Below are positions 45,695-53,056 of a DNA stretch of 64,000 nucleotides, piece by piece. Numbering within the stretch: position 1 is the stretch's first letter; the number at the start of each line of letters is the position of its first letter. The position numbers and the translations under genes are program-made. Where the stretch lies: positions 119,870 to 183,869 of the forward strand of contig CAKTJC010000002.1 of NCBI GenBank assembly GCA_934567355.1. The letters run 5' to 3'. This stretch comes from an uncultured Oscillospiraceae bacterium (GTDB taxonomy: Bacteria > Bacillota > Clostridia > Oscillospirales > Oscillospiraceae). The notes below the pieces were generated by a model. It was given only the letters and a program-made list of their open reading frames with translations. It ran no database searches and had not been told where the DNA came from.

Positions 45695-45708
45695 TATTAT
45701 CCCGCCTA

Positions 45709-45872
45709 AGGAACCTCTGAATAAATCGTCTGCGGCTGGACAGCGGGCCTTTTGCTCCCACGCTGCAGGATGAAAAATGGGAAATACATACAGTATTCCT
45801 CCATTTTTCATCCTTTGCCTGGGAACAAAATCCCTCGCTACCAGCTCTTGCCGATTTCATCAGAGCTTCCCT
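45709..45872. repeat. MITE-like hairpin repeat, copy 4
   Basis: A 164-base inverted repeat. Terminal arms AGGAACCTCTGAATAAATCG and complement, second arms differ from copies 2-3 but still pair (GCTGGACAGCG with CGCTACCAGC), and the apical core ATGGGAAATAC...GTATTCCTCCAT is present. It is flanked by TA on both sides (45707-45708 and 45872-45873). Confidence 0.8.
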
Positions 45873-45929
45873 AAAAACGCACTTCGCCCCGGACACATCC
45901 CAGTGCCCGGGGCGGATATTTTTGATTTC

Positions 45930-46373
45930 TTATATTCGCCGCATATACAGAAGCGGATACGCACTGCCTTCTTCGTCGCATTCGGTACGCTTGTAGGTTT
46001 CAAAGCCCATGTGTTTATAAAATCCTACCGCCTGCGGATTTTGCTCATTGACGGTAAGCTTCTGAATGTCAAGGGACTGCATGCCGCGTTGCAGCAGAAG
46101 ACGGCCGAGCCCTTTCCCTCGTCCCGCCGGGGCGATGAAAAGCATTTCCAGCCGGTGATTTTCAACGCCCATAAAGGCGATAGGCTCCCCGGATCCCTTT
46201 TCGGCGATCATGAGATGCCGGACGTTCTGCAGCGCCTGAGGCACATATTCCCCGATTCGTCTTATCTCTCCGTCAGAAAGGAAATGATGGGTTGCCCGGA
46301 CGGAGGCCTCCCAAACGGCGAGGAGTTTTTTCAGCAGCTGGGGTGATCTTATTGAAGCTTCATATATTTTCAT
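45930..46373 (-). CDS. GNAT acetyltransferase
   Basis: N-acetyltransferase of 147 residues. The acetyl-CoA motif A is visible as Met-Leu-Phe-Ile-Ala-Pro-Ala-Gly-Arg-Gly-Lys-Gly-Leu-Gly (Arg-x-x-Gly-x-Gly/Ala type), followed by Leu-Thr-Val-Asn-Glu-Gln-Asn-Pro-Gln-Ala-Val-Gly-Phe-Tyr-Lys-His-Met-Gly-Phe of motif B. This is the YjaB/PhnO-like group whose substrate is often a small amine or peptide. ATG 46373 after GGAAG is the likely start. A second GNAT gene lies just upstream on the same strand. Confidence 0.9.
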   Translation of the reverse strand: MKIYEASIRSPQLLKKLLAVWEASVRATHHFLSDGEIRRIGEYVPQALQNVRHLMIAEKGSGEPIAFMGVENHRLEMLFIAPAGRGKGLGRLLLQRGMQSLDIQKLTVNEQNPQAVGFYKHMGFETYKRTECDEEGSAYPLLYMRRI

Positions 46374-46425
46374 GCTGCTTCTTCCACACATTGTTCTGAT
46401 CTTACGCCTCCAAAAACACGGACAG

Positions 46426-46914
46426 CTACGTCCGAAGCTTCAAAGCGGCAATGATCTCATTCCCGTCCATTTCCCCGGTCTCGGTAAAACCAAAGGAATG
46501 ATACAGCCGGCGGGCGACTACATTCTCCGGTTCATAGGACAGCCAGCAGAATTCCGCTTTGCCGCAGGGAAAGGTCTTTATGAATTCCAGGGCAAGCCGG
46601 ATGGCTTCCCTTCCGTACCCCTTTTTCTGGTAGCGGCGGTCGATCATCAGACGCCAGAGACTGTAATTGCCCTGCGCGATCTGCGGGGCATCCTCCCAGT
46701 AATCGTCCTTGCCGAAGCCGATCATCAGAAAGCCCACCGGCGTGTCATCCTCGTAGATCCCAAAGGGAAACGCGTGGCCGTTCCCCGCTATGGCGGTGTA
46801 GGCTTCGATTATGCTAATATCATTGCCGGCTACAAAGTCTTTCTGGGTCCCCGATACGCGAAGCTTCAGAATGTCCCATACGTTTCCGCCGGTTATCTTT
46901 TCCAGTCGCAGCAT
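46426..46914 (-). CDS. GNAT acetyltransferase, spermidine-acetyltransferase-like
   Basis: N-acetyltransferase of 162 residues. Motif A is Leu-Met-Ile-Asp-Arg-Arg-Tyr-Gln-Lys-Lys-Gly-Tyr-Gly-Arg-Glu-Ala, and motif B is Glu-Asn-Val-Val-Ala-Arg-Arg-Leu-Tyr-His-Ser-Phe-Gly-Phe. The early Ala-Tyr-Thr-Ala-Ile and Pro-Phe-Gly-Ile-Tyr-Glu-Asp-Asp-Thr-Pro-Val-Gly-Phe pattern matches the BltD/PaiA-like spermine/spermidine acetyltransferase group. The substrate remains inferred. The upstream gap (46915-47094) holds a small GGCGGC hairpin at the gene start and no other gene. Confidence 0.88.
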   Translation of the reverse strand: MLRLEKITGGNVWDILKLRVSGTQKDFVAGNDISIIEAYTAIAGNGHAFPFGIYEDDTPVGFLMIGFGKDDYWEDAPQIAQGNYSLWRLMIDRRYQKKGYGREAIRLALEFIKTFPCGKAEFCWLSYEPENVVARRLYHSFGFTETGEMDGNEIIAALKLRT

Positions 46915-47094
46915 ATTGCCTCCCCGCAGATGAAATTCATCATGGCGGCGTAAGTGCCGCCTTTCTGGTGGCCATTATATCACAGCGCTGCCTGCTTTGC
47001 TACTGAAAATACTGGGGGAAGTGAGCGCCGTTCTCATGCAAGGCGGGGGACAGACTCCAATGGGCATTTCTTGAGGAAAAGCAGCGCAGAACGG

Positions 47095-47123
47095 TTGTAT
47101 CTTCCGGCGGGAGAGGCTATAAT
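47095..47123 (+). promoter_or_regulatory. promoter in front of the P-type ATPase remnant
   Basis: TTGTAT (47095-47100), 17 bases, TATAAT (47118-47123). It looks intact although the gene behind it is truncated. Confidence 0.75.
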
Positions 47124-47139
47124 AGAGTCATCGAATCAT

Positions 47140-47808
47140 GGAGAGAGGGCGTTCAAAATCCAATTCAATCGCTTTGTAAAGAAATATGCCATCCCCGCCA
47201 TGTGGGCGGCGGGAGGGCTGACGGCTTTGGCTGCGGTGATGCTCCTGGCAATTGCCGATGCCCTGCGGCCGGAGGCGGAGGAGGCCGTCAGCTGGCTGAA
47301 GAAAATGGGCATACGAACCGCAATGCTCACCGGAGACAATCCGACCACTGCCGCCGCCGTGGCGGCACAGGCGGGCATCCCGGAGGCGTACCCGGAGCTG
47401 CTGCCCCAGGATAAGGTGGATTGGGTGCGCAAAATGCAGCAGCAGGGCAGAACCGTCACCTTCGTGGGCGACGGCATCAACGACAGCCCTGCTCTGACCG
47501 CCGCCGATACCGGCATTGCCATCGGCTCCGGCACCGATGTGGCCATCGACAGCTCGGATGTGGTGCTGATGAAATCCGACCTGTCCGGCGTGGTGCGCGC
47601 CCTGACGCTGGCAAGAAAGACCGTCCGCATCCTCCGCCAGAACATTGCCATTGCTGTCGGCACCGTGGTGGCGCTGCTGGCGGGTTTGTTTGCGGGCTAT
47701 GTGCACATGTCCCTGGGCATGCTTATTCACGAGGCAAGCATCCTGCTGGTGATTTTCAACGCCATGCGGCTGCTGATCGTCCCAAAACCGAAAGGAGAAA
47801 CAAAATGA
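47140..47808 (+). pseudogene. internally deleted heavy-metal P1B-type ATPase
   Basis: About 220 codons homologous to parts of CopA/ZntA-type ATPases. It begins in the segment after the A domain (Phe-Asn-Arg-Phe-Val-Lys-Lys-Tyr-Ala-x-Pro-Ala) and jumps within a helix to the P domain after the N domain (Ile-Ala-Asp-Ala-Leu-Arg-Pro-Glu-Ala). Thr-Gly-Asp-Asn and Gly-Asp-Gly-Ile-Asn-Asp-Ser-Pro-Ala-Leu and the last two helices are intact. The Asp-Lys-Thr-Gly phosphorylation site, metal-binding Cys-Pro-Cys helix, N domain and N-terminus are missing. No good start exists; ATG 47200 is the first in frame. Transport is therefore not possible. Confidence 0.8.
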
Positions 47809-48011
47809 AAAAAAGCAATCAAATGGAAGAACTGGTGTGCCCCATGTGCGCCCAGAAGATCGAATCCGCCCTGCAGAAAGCCCCCGGCGTCAGGAGTGTC
47901 TCCGTGCTCTATAACGCCAGCAAGGCCAAGGTGGAGTTCGATGAAGAGACAACGAACCTGGATGCCCTGAAAAAGATCATCACCGATTTGGGATATGTGG
48001 TTATTTCGTAA
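47805..48011 (+). CDS. heavy-metal-associated (HMA) domain chaperone
   Basis: Protein of 68 residues with a ferredoxin-like HMA fold. The metal motif is Cys-Pro-Met-Cys near residues 12-15, followed by Ile-Glu-Ser-Ala-Leu, Val-Ser-Val-Leu-Tyr-Asn and a Leu-Gly-Tyr end. It resembles CopZ, although HMA domains usually have Met-x-Cys-x-x-Cys. Its ATG overlaps the stop of the ATPase remnant (ATGA at 47805-47808), and AAAGGAG precedes it. It is probably still expressed and may bind copper or another soft metal, now without a functional pump alongside. Confidence 0.88.
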   Translation: MKKSNQMEELVCPMCAQKIESALQKAPGVRSVSVLYNASKAKVEFDEETTNLDALKKIITDLGYVVIS

Positions 48012-48023
48012 GGGGGAAATGAT

Positions 48024-48266
48024 ATGAATCAGGAGATCATCAAGGAACTGGATAAAATTCTCCCGGTGGTGGTGCGTGTCCACGGGGAGCATCACCCGGA
48101 GCTGGCGCAGGTGGCGGCGCTCTATGCCCGGTTCAGGCAGAGCCCCGATGCCCAAACGGCGCAGGAGCTGCGCACCGTTACCAATCACTTCACTGCCCCT
48201 GCCGACGCGTGTCCCACGTTCCAAAAGACCTATGCCGACCTGGCTGCACTGACCGGGGAACTGTAA
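48024..48266 (+). CDS. small His-containing helical protein of unknown function
   Basis: Protein of 80 residues, predicted mostly helical, with a His cluster (His20, His23, His24 in His-Gly-Glu-His-His-Pro) followed by Leu-Ala-Gln-Val-Ala-Ala-Leu-Tyr, and one Cys near the end. The cluster resembles the His-His-Pro motif found in some iron- or metal-handling helical proteins such as the hemerythrin/RIC group, but the chain is too short for a full domain. It lies 12 bases after the HMA gene and ends at a terminator, so it belongs to the metal operon. The function is not recognised. Confidence 0.65.
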   Translation: MNQEIIKELDKILPVVVRVHGEHHPELAQVAALYARFRQSPDAQTAQELRTVTNHFTAPADACPTFQKTYADLAALTGEL

Positions 48267-48274
48267 GGAATCTG

Positions 48275-48308
48275 CGACAGAATGCGGCGCCGCATTCTGT
48301 CGTGCTTT
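48275..48308 (+). terminator. terminator of the metal operon
   Basis: Perfect palindrome CGACAGAATGCGGC/GCCGCATTCTGTCG (48275-48302) followed by TGCTTTTT. Confidence 0.82.
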
Positions 48309-48319
48309 TTCAAAAAGCC

Positions 48320-48348
48320 TTGCCGACTTTTCCATATTGTGGTATAGT
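48320..48348 (+). promoter_or_regulatory. tldD promoter
   Basis: TTGCCG (48320-48325), 17 bases, TATAGT (48343-48348), about 50 bases before tldD. Confidence 0.65.
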
Positions 48349-48400
48349 AGGGAGCAATGTTGGAATCACCACCGAAAAGTGAAAAGGAGATGGAAACCGG

Positions 48401-49738
48401 ATGATTCAATTTCGTAACGGCTTTTATGCGGACATTCGAACCGAGGATCGGAGCCGCACGACGATTTCTTATAACGCCGGGGTGCTTGAGGAGATCAAGA
48501 CCCGGGTGGAGCGGCGGGCTTTTCTGCGGGTTTATGACGGAAAGCTCTGGTACTATGCCGCGGTGACCGACCTGGAGCACCTGCAGAGGACACTGGACGG
48601 GCTCTATGCTGCTGCCACGGAGAACCCCCACATTCTGGAGGATCCGGTGGTGCGCCGCTTTGAGCGGAACCGGGATGAGGTGCTGCATTTTGCGGATTGC
48701 TCCGTCCGGGATGTGCCCCAGAAGGAGAAGCAGGCGCTGCTGCTGTCCTACCTGCCGCTGCTGAGCGAGGACAGCTGCGTCACCATGCCCCGGGGCGTGT
48801 ATGTGGATCGCAACAGTCTGATGCACTTCCAGTCCAGCCTGGGGGCGGACATTACATACGATTATCAGACCTGCGGCATGTCGTTCTATTGCAGCATGGC
48901 AGAGGGAGATAAGAAATTCTCCGGCCATTGGCAGAAGGGCGCTACCCGCTTTGACGAGCTGAAGGGGCTGGAGCCGGAGATCCGCGCCGCCGTGGCGGAG
49001 CAGACGGCCTTCCTGCGCAATTCCGTGCCCGTGGTACCCGGCAAATATCCGGTGGTGCTCTCGCCGGAGGCGGCGGGAGTGTTTGCCCACGAATCCTTCG
49101 GCCACAAGTCCGAATCGGATTTCATGCTCTCCGACGAATCCATGCGGGAGGAATGGCAGCTGGGCAAGCAGGTGGGCGCGTCGATCCTGACCATCGCGGA
49201 ATGGGGCGAGGTGCCCGGCAGCGGCTATGTGCCCTATGACGACGAGGGCACCCGGGCGCGGAAGAACTACCTGATCAAGGACGGCGTCCTGGCCGGGCGG
49301 CTCCACAATGCCCAGACGGCTGCCGCCCTGGATGAGGATGTGACCGGCAATGCCCGTGCCATCGACTGCACCTTTGAGCCCATCGTCCGCATGACCACCA
49401 CCTATATCGAGGGCGGCCGGGAGAACTTTGACCAGCTGATCGCCCCCATTCAGAAGGGCTATTTCATCAAGACCATTCGCCACGGCAGCGGCATGAGCAC
49501 CTTTACCATTGCGCCCAGCCTGGCCTATGAGATTGTGGATGGCAAGCTGGGGCGGCCGGTGCAGATCAGCGTGCTCACCGGCTCGGTGTTCGAGACGCTG
49601 GGGCTGATCGACGGACTGACGGAGGACGTGCACCTGCTGTCCTTCGTCACCGGCGGCTGCGGCAAGATGGAGCAGCAGGGTCTGCCCGTCGGCTTCGGCG
49701 GTCCCTATGTCCGGGTATCTTCCATGAATGTGCAGTGA
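48401..49738 (+). CDS. tldD: TldD-family metalloprotease subunit
   Basis: Zinc protease subunit of 445 residues. The metal site is His230-Glu-Ser-Phe-Gly-His, the His-Glu-x-x-x-His motif of TldD, followed by Lys-Ser-Glu-Ser-Asp. The C-terminal part has the typical Gly-x-Gly-x-x-Thr-Phe and Gly-Gly-Cys-Gly-Lys motifs. TldD forms a heterodimer with TldE, and the pair degrades or trims small peptides such as microcin precursors or CcdA. AAAAGGAGATG precedes the start. TldE follows after nine bases. No modified-peptide precursor was seen beside it. Confidence 0.93.
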   Translation: MIQFRNGFYADIRTEDRSRTTISYNAGVLEEIKTRVERRAFLRVYDGKLWYYAAVTDLEHLQRTLDGLYAAATENPHILEDPVVRRFERNRDEVLHFADCSVRDVPQKEKQALLLSYLPLLSEDSCVTMPRGVYVDRNSLMHFQSSLGADITYDYQTCGMSFYCSMAEGDKKFSGHWQKGATRFDELKGLEPEIRAAVAEQTAFLRNSVPVVPGKYPVVLSPEAAGVFAHESFGHKSESDFMLSDESMREEWQLGKQVGASILTIAEWGEVPGSGYVPYDDEGTRARKNYLIKDGVLAGRLHNAQTAAALDEDVTGNARAIDCTFEPIVRMTTTYIEGGRENFDQLIAPIQKGYFIKTIRHGSGMSTFTIAPSLAYEIVDGKLGRPVQISVLTGSVFETLGLIDGLTEDVHLLSFVTGGCGKMEQQGLPVGFGGPYVRVSSMNVQ

Positions 49739-49747
49739 GGTAGCGGT

Positions 49748-50965
49748 ATGGAAAAAGAATTTTTGACGAGAACCGAACGCTCCGTGACGCTGAACGTCAC
49801 CGGCGGCAAAATCGACAGCTTCCGGGAGCAGGAGGAGACTACCGGCACCGTCCGGGTGTACAGCAACGGCTGCATCGGCATCGCCGGCTGCCTGGGGCAG
49901 CCCGACGGGGCGGCGCTGACCGCCCGGGCAGAGGAGGCGCTGGCGCTGGGCATTCCCTATCCCTGCGATCTGGAGGGGGCGCTGGTGCGCGAAGACCTGC
50001 ACGAGGCGGAGATCATCCCCGTACCGGAGCTGATCCCCACCATGCAGCGTTTCCTCGACCGGCTGGGGCAGGCGTGCCCCCGGTTTGCCCTGTCCAATAA
50101 GATTACCCTGAGCTACCGGAGGGACGAATATCGCAATTCCCAGGGTCGCCATCTGACCAGTTCCGGGCGGGAGCTTTCCCTGGAGCTGCTGGTGCAGAAC
50201 CGGGGCTCCGGCAATCTGTTTGACAGTGTGCTGTCCTATTCCGGCGATCGTTTTGACGAGGAGAAGCTGCTGGCGCAGTTCCGGGAGCAGTATGATGCTT
50301 TCTATACCCCGGCGGAGCTGGAGCCGGGGCGCTGGCCGGTGGTGATGGGCAGCGCTGAGCTGCTTTCCACCTTCCTGCAGCAGTTCGTGGGGGATCTTTT
50401 TACCTCCGGCGCGTCGCTGCTCAGCGGCAAGCTGGGGCAGAAGGTCTTCTCCGACAAGCTGACCTTCCAGGATGACATGAATTCCGACACCACCCCCGAC
50501 AGCTGCTTCTTTGATGCCGAGGGCTGCACCGCGCCGGATTTCCGCCCGACGCTGATCGAAAACGGTGTGCTCACCGGCGTGCTCACCACCAAGAAATCCG
50601 CGCAGCGGTTTGACCTGCCCAATCTGGGCACCGCTGCTGCCGCCTACGACGGCGTGCCCGCTTGCGGCTTCCATCGCTTTTATGTGAAGCCCACGGCGGA
50701 GCACCTGAGGGAGCTGGTTCCCGGCAAGGCCGTGTATGTGGTGCTGGCCTCCGGCGGCGATGTGACTCCCGACGGTCACTTCGCCACTCCTGTCCAGATG
50801 GCGTATCTGCTGGAGAACGGCAAGCTGGCCGGCCGCCTGCCGGAGCTGAACATCAGCGGCAATTTCTTCGAAATGCTGGGGAAGGACTACCTGGGCACCG
50901 TCCGGGGCGAGCCTCAGGAGGATAGCCTCCTGTGCGCCGTCACCATGGATGTGCAGAAGGCATAA
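49748..50965 (+). CDS. tldE: TldE/PmbA-family partner subunit
   Basis: Protein of 405 residues, the non-catalytic partner of TldD; the His-Glu-x-x-x-His motif is absent as expected. It has the PmbA pattern with an N-terminal beta-rich domain and C-terminal Asp-Asp-Met-Asn-Ser-Asp-Thr, Phe-Asp-Ala-Glu-Gly and Asn-Leu-Gly motifs, ending in a Ser-Gly-Gly-Asp-Val segment. TldD-TldE complexes enclose an internal proteolytic chamber. GAGGTAG precedes the ATG. It is the last gene of the operon and is followed by a duplicated terminator stem. Confidence 0.9.
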   Translation: MEKEFLTRTERSVTLNVTGGKIDSFREQEETTGTVRVYSNGCIGIAGCLGQPDGAALTARAEEALALGIPYPCDLEGALVREDLHEAEIIPVPELIPTMQRFLDRLGQACPRFALSNKITLSYRRDEYRNSQGRHLTSSGRELSLELLVQNRGSGNLFDSVLSYSGDRFDEEKLLAQFREQYDAFYTPAELEPGRWPVVMGSAELLSTFLQQFVGDLFTSGASLLSGKLGQKVFSDKLTFQDDMNSDTTPDSCFFDAEGCTAPDFRPTLIENGVLTGVLTTKKSAQRFDLPNLGTAAAAYDGVPACGFHRFYVKPTAEHLRELVPGKAVYVVLASGGDVTPDGHFATPVQMAYLLENGKLAGRLPELNISGNFFEMLGKDYLGTVRGEPQEDSLLCAVTMDVQKA

Positions 50966-50977
50966 CCAAAAAACACA

Positions 50978-51003
50978 GACCGGGCAGAGAAATCTCTGCC
51001 CGG
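50978..51003 (+). terminator. terminator stem, first copy
   Basis: Hairpin CCGGGCAGAGA/TCTCTGCCCGG after tldE, followed by CATTAG and not by a T tract. The same 26 bases recur with one change at 51268-51293, where the T-rich tail is found. Confidence 0.6.
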
Positions 51004-51011
51004 CATTAGAC

Positions 51012-51263
51012 TGTCAAAAAAGGCCAACGGCCTTTTTTGACAAGAGGATTGCAGTCTGCTGCGCGCACTCCTTGTCCGCCGATGGCGGACAACTCGCACT
51101 GCTCCGCGCTAAGAGCCGCCTTCGGCGGTTGCGCTCTGCACAGCGCTGCGGCGCTAGACTTGCAGCCTGTAGTGTATTTTCCGCCAGGTACACGCCCCGG
51201 CGGAAAATGATCTGACTTTATTTGCCGCCTGCGGGCGGCAAACTCTGCGAGGCTTTTTTGACA
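51012..51263. repeat. multi-hairpin intergenic element
   Basis: About 250 bases of non-coding DNA with at least five strong hairpins. The first is a perfect 14-base stem TGTCAAAAAAGGCC (51012-51042). Others are at 51072-51092 (TTGTCCGCC arms), 51114-51130 (CCGCC/GGCGG), 51176-51208 (ATTTTCCGCC arms) and 51221-51242 (TTTGCCGCC arms). The right end GGCTTTTTTGACA (51251-51263) repeats the left arm inverted. It lies between two copies of a terminator stem. No ORF of note is present. Confidence 0.65.
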
Positions 51264-51267
51264 CGCT

Positions 51268-51299
51268 GACCGGGCAGAGAAATCTCTGCTCGGAATTTT
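51268..51299 (+). terminator. tldDE terminator, second copy with T tail
   Basis: Same hairpin as at 50978-51003, one base changed, followed by AATTTTTATATAG. It is probably the original functional terminator, displaced by the multi-hairpin element. Confidence 0.7.
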
Positions 51300-51311
51300 T
51301 ATATAGTTTTT

Positions 51312-53039
51312 TCAGGGACACGTCCACACTGCGTAGCCAAAGGGGGCGAGACAGCTGCGGTCGAAGCCTTCGGACAGCGCCGGAGCTCCGGCGGGAGCGT
51401 GGGGGGCAATGGAGACGGCGGTATTGGCTGCGTTCAGTGCCACGGTGACGGTCTGCCCCTCCAGACTGCGGCGGTAGAGGAAGAGACCGTTTTCATCTGC
51501 CAGAACGGTGCGGAAATCCCCTGTGGCCAGCGCTTCGTTTTCCTTGCGCAGAGCGGTTAGCGTCCGGAAAAATTCCCGCAGATCATGCTTAGGCGCATTC
51601 CAAGGCATGGGGCCGCGCATGTCGAACTCGTCCTTCCCGTCCATGCCCAGCTCATCGCCGTAGAATACGCTGGGTGCGCCGGGGGAGGTGAAGAGGAATA
51701 CCTCAGCCAGTCGGAACCGGCGCACATCCCCCTGGCAGTGGGACAGGAAGCGGCTGATGTCGTGGCTGTCCAGCAGGTTCAGCTGCCCCTGCAGGATGCC
51801 GGTGGGGTAGCGCAGCATCATGTCCGTGACCCGGGCGGCAAATTCAGCGGCGCTGATGGCGCCCAGACCGAAGAAATCCCGGCAGTGCCTGCGGAAATCA
51901 TAGTTCATGGCGGAGTCGAACATGTCCCCCCGCAGCCAGCTTTCGGCGCTCTCCCAGATCTCGCCGATCATGACGCTTTCGGGGTTCGCAGCCCGGGTGG
52001 CCTTCTTAAAGGCACGCCAGAAATCCCGATCGACCTCATTGGCCACATCCAGCCGCCAGCCGTCCACATGGAACTGCTCGATCCAGTACCTGCCCACGCC
52101 CACGAAATAGTCCCGCACCTCCGGATTGGAGGTGTTCAGCTTTGGCATCTTCCGCTCATAGGCAAAGCAGCTGTAGCCCGGCACGGTGCCCGCCTGTTCC
52201 GGTCGCACCACGGGGAACCGGAGCTCATAGAACCAATCCTTGAACCGGGAATCCTTTCCCTTGCGCACCACATCGTCGAAGGCGAAGAACTGCCAGCTGC
52301 AGTGGTTGAATACGCCGTCAATCACCACCCGCAGTCCCCGGGCGTGAGCCTGTGCCACCAGCTCCCGGAAATCCTCGTCCGTGCCCAGGTTGGGGCAGAC
52401 GTGGTGGTAGTCCAGAATGTCATACTTGTGATATTCCCCGGCCACGAACAGCGGGTTGAGGTACAGGCAGTTAAAGCCCAGAGACGCAATGTAATCCAGA
52501 TTTTCCGTGACTCCCCGGATGGTACCGCCCAGGCGGGAGCGGAGGGTCAGCCCTCGCTCCCAGGGCGTCTGCTCAGCCCGAGCAGAAATGGAGCGGTATC
52601 CGGCGGCAAAGCTGTCCGGGAAGATGTTGTACACAATGGCGTGCTTCAGCCACTGCGGCACGGTGCTGATCTCCTCCCGGCGCAGGAAGGGATACTGGTA
52701 AAATTCACTGCGCTCCTTCGGCAGTACCGGGGCGAAGAGGTCGGCAAAGAGGTAGGTCTGCTCGTCCCCGCTGTCCAGCTCAAAATAGTAGCATACCCGG
52801 GTATAGGGGCTTTCGAAGGTCGCTTCGAAAAAGTCAAAATAGAGATCCGAGGCTTTTTTTTCCATGGGCAGGGGCGCAAAGACGATGGGGTCGCTGGGGT
52901 AGACCCGGTCGCCGTACCACAGGGTACAGCGGGTCAGGTTCCCCATCCCGGCGCGCAGACGGATGGTCAGCCGGGTCTCGCTGCTGGTGAAGGCATACTG
53001 CGAGAGGGGGATGTGCAGGATCGCTTGTCGTTGAATCAT
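51312..53039 (-). CDS. GH13 neopullulanase/maltogenic amylase-type enzyme
   Basis: Enzyme of 575 residues without signal peptide, so cytoplasmic. A CBM34-like N-terminal domain (about 1-120) precedes the alpha-amylase barrel. The conserved regions are visible: Asp-Gly-Val-Phe-Asn-His (241-246), Gly-Trp-Arg-Leu-Asp331 (nucleophile), Ile-Gly-Glu360 (acid/base) and Leu-Leu-Asp-Ser-His-Asp (422-427). The group hydrolyses maltodextrins, pullulan or cyclodextrins. It is the last gene of the mal operon, 17 bases after MalG, and so acts on maltodextrin imported by MalEFG. The C-terminal beta domain completes it. Confidence 0.93.
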   Translation of the reverse strand: MIQRQAILHIPLSQYAFTSSETRLTIRLRAGMGNLTRCTLWYGDRVYPSDPIVFAPLPMEKKASDLYFDFFEATFESPYTRVCYYFELDSGDEQTYLFADLFAPVLPKERSEFYQYPFLRREEISTVPQWLKHAIVYNIFPDSFAAGYRSISARAEQTPWERGLTLRSRLGGTIRGVTENLDYIASLGFNCLYLNPLFVAGEYHKYDILDYHHVCPNLGTDEDFRELVAQAHARGLRVVIDGVFNHCSWQFFAFDDVVRKGKDSRFKDWFYELRFPVVRPEQAGTVPGYSCFAYERKMPKLNTSNPEVRDYFVGVGRYWIEQFHVDGWRLDVANEVDRDFWRAFKKATRAANPESVMIGEIWESAESWLRGDMFDSAMNYDFRRHCRDFFGLGAISAAEFAARVTDMMLRYPTGILQGQLNLLDSHDISRFLSHCQGDVRRFRLAEVFLFTSPGAPSVFYGDELGMDGKDEFDMRGPMPWNAPKHDLREFFRTLTALRKENEALATGDFRTVLADENGLFLYRRSLEGQTVTVALNAANTAVSIAPHAPAGAPALSEGFDRSCLAPFGYAVWTCP

Positions 53040-53056
53040 GAATTACCTCCGGGGGA

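Noticed and set aside
47138..47179. 13-codon ATG frame at the start of the P-type ATPase remnant
   Set aside because: It is out of frame with the ATPase and ends after 13 codons. It is more likely debris of the deletion than a leader peptide, since its ribosome binding site lies inside it and not before it.
48230..50779. 849-codon minus-strand frame opposite tldD-tldE
   Set aside because: Spans two genes with clear TldD and TldE motifs on the plus strand; no domain of its own.
48401..50965. TldD-TldE as part of a peptide-antibiotic (RiPP) cluster
   Set aside because: No precursor peptide, modification enzyme or dedicated exporter gene adjoins the pair, so a stand-alone proteolytic role is the safer reading.
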